From positions 62,001 to 126,000 of the forward strand of contig LT599017.1 in the NCBI GenBank assembly GCA_900079765.1: a stretch of DNA of 64,000 nt, written 5' to 3'. Shown here piece by piece: positions 60,723 through 64,000 of this stretch. How positions within the stretch are numbered: the first letter of the stretch is position 1; each line of letters begins with the position of its first letter. The stretch is from an uncultured Eubacteriales bacterium. GTDB taxonomy: Bacteria; Bacillota; Clostridia; Oscillospirales; Oscillospiraceae. The position numbers and the translations under genes were made by a program. The notes below the pieces were generated by a model, which saw only the letters and a list, made by a program, of their open reading frames with translations, did no database searches and was not told the origin of the DNA.

Positions 60723-62855
60723 TTACGCCGCGACCATATTAAAGAAGAGAGCGGTATTGGCGCAGGAGATGAGGGTGAATAGCATGGTGTTGAGAAAGGC
60801 GGGGAGCCAGACGTTGTTGGTCTTCTCGTAGAGCTTGCGGGCGTACACCGCAGCCACGGCGAGGCAGGGCACCAAAGCAAAGAGCAAGATGCCGTTGAGA
60901 GCCTGGGCCGGGTAGAGGGCCACGCCGGTTGCGAAGGCCAGCCCGTATTGCAAAGCAAGCCAGCACACCAGCCCGCCGATGTTCAGTAGGATGGCGATGA
61001 CGTAACCGCCCTTGCGACCCCTGGTGTTGGCGTTAAGGGAGAGGGTGTTGACGAAGTAGTAGATGAAAAAGAGGGGGAGGTAGCGCAGGGCGACCAGCAG
61101 GTGTTCCACCCTGAAGGTGCGCACAGCCAGGGTCCAGACCCGGAAATCTACCCCCAGGACGGCCTGGATGGCAAAGAGGAGGACATACCCCGCCCCGATG
61201 GCCAGGACGGCCACCAGCAGGCTGGCGGCGATGGCGGGAAGCTGGAACCGGACGCCGTAATGCTTGAGGGTCGCCCCGGCGGGCTTTTTCACCGCGTAGT
61301 GGAAACCGATGGTGAGGGTAGCCGCGATAAGGCCGGAGACGATGGCCCAATAGGCGATCTGGTTGGTGGTGGGCTCTACGAAGTAGGGGGAGAGGGGAGC
61401 GACCTTGTCCGCGAAGAAAAACACCAGGAACAGGAGGAGCGAGGCTCCGGCAAAGACCAGACCGCCCACTTTGAAGTGCCCGCTGTCGCTCCTGAGTCCC
61501 ACCAGCGCGGCGATGACGCCCAGGGAGACGAGGAAGAGTGCGCCGATCCAAAGAGGAATGAGGCCTGCGGCCTTCTTATCCATCAGGGTGGCGAAGAGGA
61601 GGGCGGGGATCAGGATGGAGAAGAGGATGGCGGCCCAATAGGCGGTCTTCTGTCCGACGGTGGCGGGGGAGGGCAGGGGCTCGGTCTCCTCGGTGACGGC
61701 CAGTTTGAGCACGGGGGCCTTGAGGAGGAGCCCGGCGGCGGCGGCCACAAACAGGAAGAAACCCACCAGAGCCACGCAGTTAAAGAGCTCCTTGAACATC
61801 CAAATTTGATTATTGGCGTCCAGAGCAAGGTCCGCCTGGCTGGGTGAGGTGGCGCCCTCGAAGGCCTTGGTGTAGAAGGTGATGAGGTCTGTGGTGGCAG
61901 TCTTGGAGAAGTGGTTCCACGGATGTGTCTGGTTGGGGGTATAGATGACTCGCAAGCCGCTCTGGCTTTCCCTCAGATCGGTCCCCTCCACCGTCACAGC
62001 CCCGGAGTCCACGGTGTAGAACTCACCCTGAGCGGGAGTTCCGGCTGGGTCAAAGCCCAGGAAGGCCTTGCCGGAGGTGGTGGCGGTGAAGTCCTTATAG
62101 GTGACGGTACCGGCAATCTTCTTCTCCGCATCGTTCTTCTCATCCGCGGACTTGTTGAAGAAGAACTCGTCGTAGTGCCCGCCGATGATGCCTACCGTGC
62201 GGCTGCCATAGGCTGCCTGAAGCTGGTCCTGGGGGGCGACGGCGGCGGCGTAGGAGAAGTCGGCGCCCACGGCGACACCGGCGTAGATGTTGCGCGTGCC
62301 GGTCTGGAGGGACTGCATCTCGTCCATGTACATGGCGACCAGAGAGGAGAAACCGCCCATGGAGTGCCCGGAGACCGAGATATAAGGGCTGCCGTTTTCA
62401 GCCTTTCTGGTATAGGGCTGCTGGGCGGCGTAGTTGGCGGCGTCAAACATGGAGTAGATCCAGAAGGTGCCGAACTGGCTGCCAACCGGGATGTCAGCGG
62501 CCCAGCGGGAGTCGCCATGGTCATACATGTCGAGGTCGATCACGATATAGCCCCGGCGGCTCATCTCCACCGAGGGGGCGTCCTGCATCTCCTTGGTGTT
62601 GAGGTAGCCGTGGGTGGTGATGACCACAGGCCGGGGGTCCTCCGCGCCGGCGCCCTTAGGCATATAGAGCAGAGCGCTGAGGGTGCCGCGCTCGGTCTGA
62701 AATTCGATCTCGGTGACCTTCACCGAGAAGAACGAGGTGTTGAACGCGCAGGCCAGAATGCTTCCCAGCAAAATCAGAACCAGGGAGATACACAACAGGC
62801 GCACGCTACCCTTCGCGGAGCTTTTGCCGGTCTTTTTCACCAATGTCTCTTCCAA
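60723..62855 (-). CDS. Membrane-anchored alpha/beta hydrolase with polytopic C-terminal half
   Basis: A 710-residue membrane protein with an unusual layout. A TM helix (about 21-40 after the TTG start) is followed by an outward alpha/beta-hydrolase domain: PVVITTHGYLNTKEMQD, DLDMYDHGDSRWA and the nucleophile motif VSGHSMGGFSS. From about residue 365 eight to nine further helices follow. The TTG start (LEETLVKK) is set by GAGAGGAGGAATCATT; an ATG 36 codons earlier lies before the leader terminator and is rejected. Substrate unknown; lipid or ester is a guess. Confidence 0.75.
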   Translation of the reverse strand: MEETLVKKTGKSSAKGSVRLLCISLVLILLGSILACAFNTSFFSVKVTEIEFQTERGTLSALLYMPKGAGAEDPRPVVITTHGYLNTKEMQDAPSVEMSRRGYIVIDLDMYDHGDSRWAADIPVGSQFGTFWIYSMFDAANYAAQQPYTRKAENGSPYISVSGHSMGGFSSLVAMYMDEMQSLQTGTRNIYAGVAVGADFSYAAAVAPQDQLQAAYGSRTVGIIGGHYDEFFFNKSADEKNDAEKKIAGTVTYKDFTATTSGKAFLGFDPAGTPAQGEFYTVDSGAVTVEGTDLRESQSGLRVIYTPNQTHPWNHFSKTATTDLITFYTKAFEGATSPSQADLALDANNQIWMFKELFNCVALVGFFLFVAAAAGLLLKAPVLKLAVTEETEPLPSPATVGQKTAYWAAILFSILIPALLFATLMDKKAAGLIPLWIGALFLVSLGVIAALVGLRSDSGHFKVGGLVFAGASLLLFLVFFFADKVAPLSPYFVEPTTNQIAYWAIVSGLIAATLTIGFHYAVKKPAGATLKHYGVRFQLPAIAASLLVAVLAIGAGYVLLFAIQAVLGVDFRVWTLAVRTFRVEHLLVALRYLPLFFIYYFVNTLSLNANTRGRKGGYVIAILLNIGGLVCWLALQYGLAFATGVALYPAQALNGILLFALVPCLAVAAVYARKLYEKTNNVWLPAFLNTMLFTLISCANTALFFNMVAA

Positions 62856-62920
62856 AATGATTCCTCCTCTCAAATTTGGACACGCTGCCGGGACGGGTCC
62901 TTCACCTCCTCGTCTGCGCA

Positions 62921-62961
62921 GAAAAAAAGGCGCAAAGCGACTTAAAAAAACCGCTTTGCGC
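62921..62961 (-). terminator. Leader terminator before the hydrolase gene
   Basis: Leftward stem GCGCAAAGCG / CGCTTTGCGC followed by seven U residues, between the promoter (63019) and the TTG start (62855). Its place inside the leader suggests attenuation. Confidence 0.75.
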
Positions 62962-63018
62962 ATCTCTATTCAAACTCTGCACAAGTCCATATTTTATTTT
63001 CCAATCTAAACTAAAATC

Positions 63019-63047
63019 ATTGTAGCAGGATGCCAGGAGAAAAGCAA
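63019..63047 (-). promoter_or_regulatory. Promoter of the hydrolase gene
   Basis: Leftward TTGCTT (63042-63047) and TACAAT (63019-63024), 17 bp apart. The leader would be about 155 nt and includes a tiny frame MDLCRV and stop near 62983. Confidence 0.6.
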
Positions 63048-63116
63048 GGGGGACAAAAATAATTGTGAAAAACAACGAATCACGCTATGTTATACTAAGA
63101 AAAACAAGGACGGGGA

Positions 63117-63611
63117 GTGGGGACGGTGGATGTGGATGGCCTGTTGGCGCAGATGATTGGGGAGGCGCGGGCGCTGGGCATACCAGTGTCAAAGGGCATC
63201 GCCCCCCATGTACGGCTCAACACCAGGGCGGTGGCCCGGTTCGGCTGCTGTGTCCGGCGGGGGGCGGGGTACGAGATTGAACTTTCGGCCCGGCTCCCGG
63301 AGGCAGGTGAGCGGGCGGTTCGGGAGACTCTGGCCCACGAGGTGCTGCACACCTGCTGGGGCTGCCGCAACCACGGTGAGCGGTGGAAGGGGTACGCGGC
63401 CCGGATGAACGCCGCCTATGGCTACGGCATTGCCCGCACCGGCACCTGGGAGGCATTGGGCCTCACTGACCAGAAACCGATCAACTACCTGCTGGTCTGC
63501 CAAAATTGCGGGCTGGAGATCCCCCGGACCCGGTGCTCCAACCTGGTGCGACACCCGGAGCGCTACCGCTGCCGCTGCGGCGGACGGCTAGCGCTGGCGC
63601 GGGGACGGTGA
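63117..63611 (+). CDS. SprT-like zinc protease-domain protein
   Basis: A 164-residue protein with HEVLH (ETLAHEVLHTCWGC near 69-82), the metal-binding motif of SprT/SPRTN proteases, and a C-terminal zinc-ribbon-like pair CQNCGLEIPRTRC...CRCGG. SprT-like proteins process DNA-protein crosslinks in eukaryotes; the bacterial role is unclear. The start may be GTG 63117 or GTG 63126; both have a purine-rich GGACGGGGAG upstream. Confidence 0.8.
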   Translation: MGTVDVDGLLAQMIGEARALGIPVSKGIAPHVRLNTRAVARFGCCVRRGAGYEIELSARLPEAGERAVRETLAHEVLHTCWGCRNHGERWKGYAARMNAAYGYGIARTGTWEALGLTDQKPINYLLVCQNCGLEIPRTRCSNLVRHPERYRCRCGGRLALARGR

Positions 63612-63634
63612 GGGCCGAGAGATGTATAAGTAGC

Positions 63635-63675
63635 ATAGCCCGCGGAGCGCAGAGGCGCTCCGCGGGCTATTTTTA
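63635..63675 (+). terminator. Terminator of the SprT-like gene
   Basis: Perfect stem ATAGCCCGCGGAGCG / CGCTCCGCGGGCTAT with ATTTTTAG. Confidence 0.9.
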
Positions 63676-63683
63676 GTATTCTA

Positions 63684-63930
63684 TGTGGAAAAAGATGTTG
63701 AAAGCTGTGGAAAAGTGGGGATAACTATGCAAAATGGCCCCAACAGAAAAACAAATGTGCGCTGTATGAATACAGAAAAAGCGAAAAATACCGTTTTGTA
63801 TCGAAAATGAAAGGAAAAACACGGGAGGTGTTGATTTCTGTGTGGAAATGTTGTGGAAAACACGCAAAATCCACGAAAACATGAGCAGATAACTGGTATA
63901 ATATGCAAAAACACAAGTTTTGGGAGTAGA
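63684..63930. other. AT-rich region with DnaA-box-like sites (possible oriC edge)
   Basis: Non-coding, AT-rich. TGTGGAAAA occurs at 63684, 63706 and 63852, TGTGGAAAT at 63841 and GTGGGGATAA at 63715, one or two mismatches from the DnaA box TGTGGATAA and all in the same direction. A -10 box TATAAT is near 63897. This is how the region upstream of dnaA looks in Firmicutes, but no dnaA is in the window. Confidence 0.45.
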
Positions 63931-64000
63931 AAAATGCATTTTTTTGGAGAACCATGCTTGCAATTACCGGGAGATTATGCCATAATAACGTAAAGTAATA

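Overview
The window looks like a chromosome segment of a spore-forming, anaerobic, fairly GC-rich Clostridia member, most likely Oscillospirales (the Flavonifractor/Pseudoflavonifractor/Lawsonibacter neighbourhood). Reasons: strong AGGAGG ribosome sites, sigma-A promoters with 17-18 bp spacing, BclA/BclB-like collagen genes with sigma-K-like promoters, anaerobic glycerol genes of the GlpP/GlpA/GlpB/DUF1667/GlpK type, an old-yellow-enzyme iron-sulfur reductase, and conjugation-type PcfJ and Tad-like genes. The species assignment is inference.

1-12 kb: a chain of mostly leftward genes. It starts with a cut uracil-DNA glycosylase and a decayed nitroreductase, then small detoxification or modification enzymes (methyltransferase, VOC, alpha/beta hydrolase, two PhzF proteins, DJ-1, YciI, DUF4256, GyrI-like, GNATs), a diguanylate cyclase, RlmD and a lipoprotein. 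Several of these (about 3-10 kb) are AT-richer than the core and look acquired.

12-18.8 kb: a leftward MFS / permease / OYE-type reductase / SDR operon, divergent from a PucR-type regulator, with facing promoters and palindromes between them. This looks like a self-contained uptake and reduction module for an unknown small molecule.

19-27 kb: housekeeping genes (secA, pgeF, an ABC solute-binding lipoprotein, an M29 aminopeptidase, a VanR-like response regulator) and a tRNA-Met/Glu/Val operon with a consensus promoter.

27-50 kb: a mosaic accessory island. It begins with a roughly 520-nt structured, terminator-ended RNA candidate just after the tRNAs. Next comes a PcfJ/DUF7666/PcfK-like/DUF3102 operon controlled from a 21-bp-arm inverted repeat shared with a divergent HTH gene. 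Two collagen-like spore-surface genes follow. Then come a HTH gene and its rearranged pseudogene copy, a GNAT-ASCH pair under a perfect palindrome, and a truncated Tad-like secretion locus whose ATPase is fused in frame to a kinase-like P-loop domain. Scattered through it are families of repeated small units that each carry a promoter-like box and a terminator, plus an acetyltransferase gene preceded by a 17-codon leader peptide and an attenuator.

50-64 kb: core genes again (DEDDh exonuclease, LysM-CAP protein, Bax inhibitor-1 family protein, ferredoxin-type aldo/keto reductase, amidase, cold-shock protein, glycerol operon with a GlpP-type leader terminator, a membrane alpha/beta hydrolase with a terminator in its leader, and a SprT-like protein). 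The last 300 bp are AT-rich with several TGTGGAAAA boxes and may be the edge of oriC; the leftward bias of most genes in the window fits replication moving away from that end.
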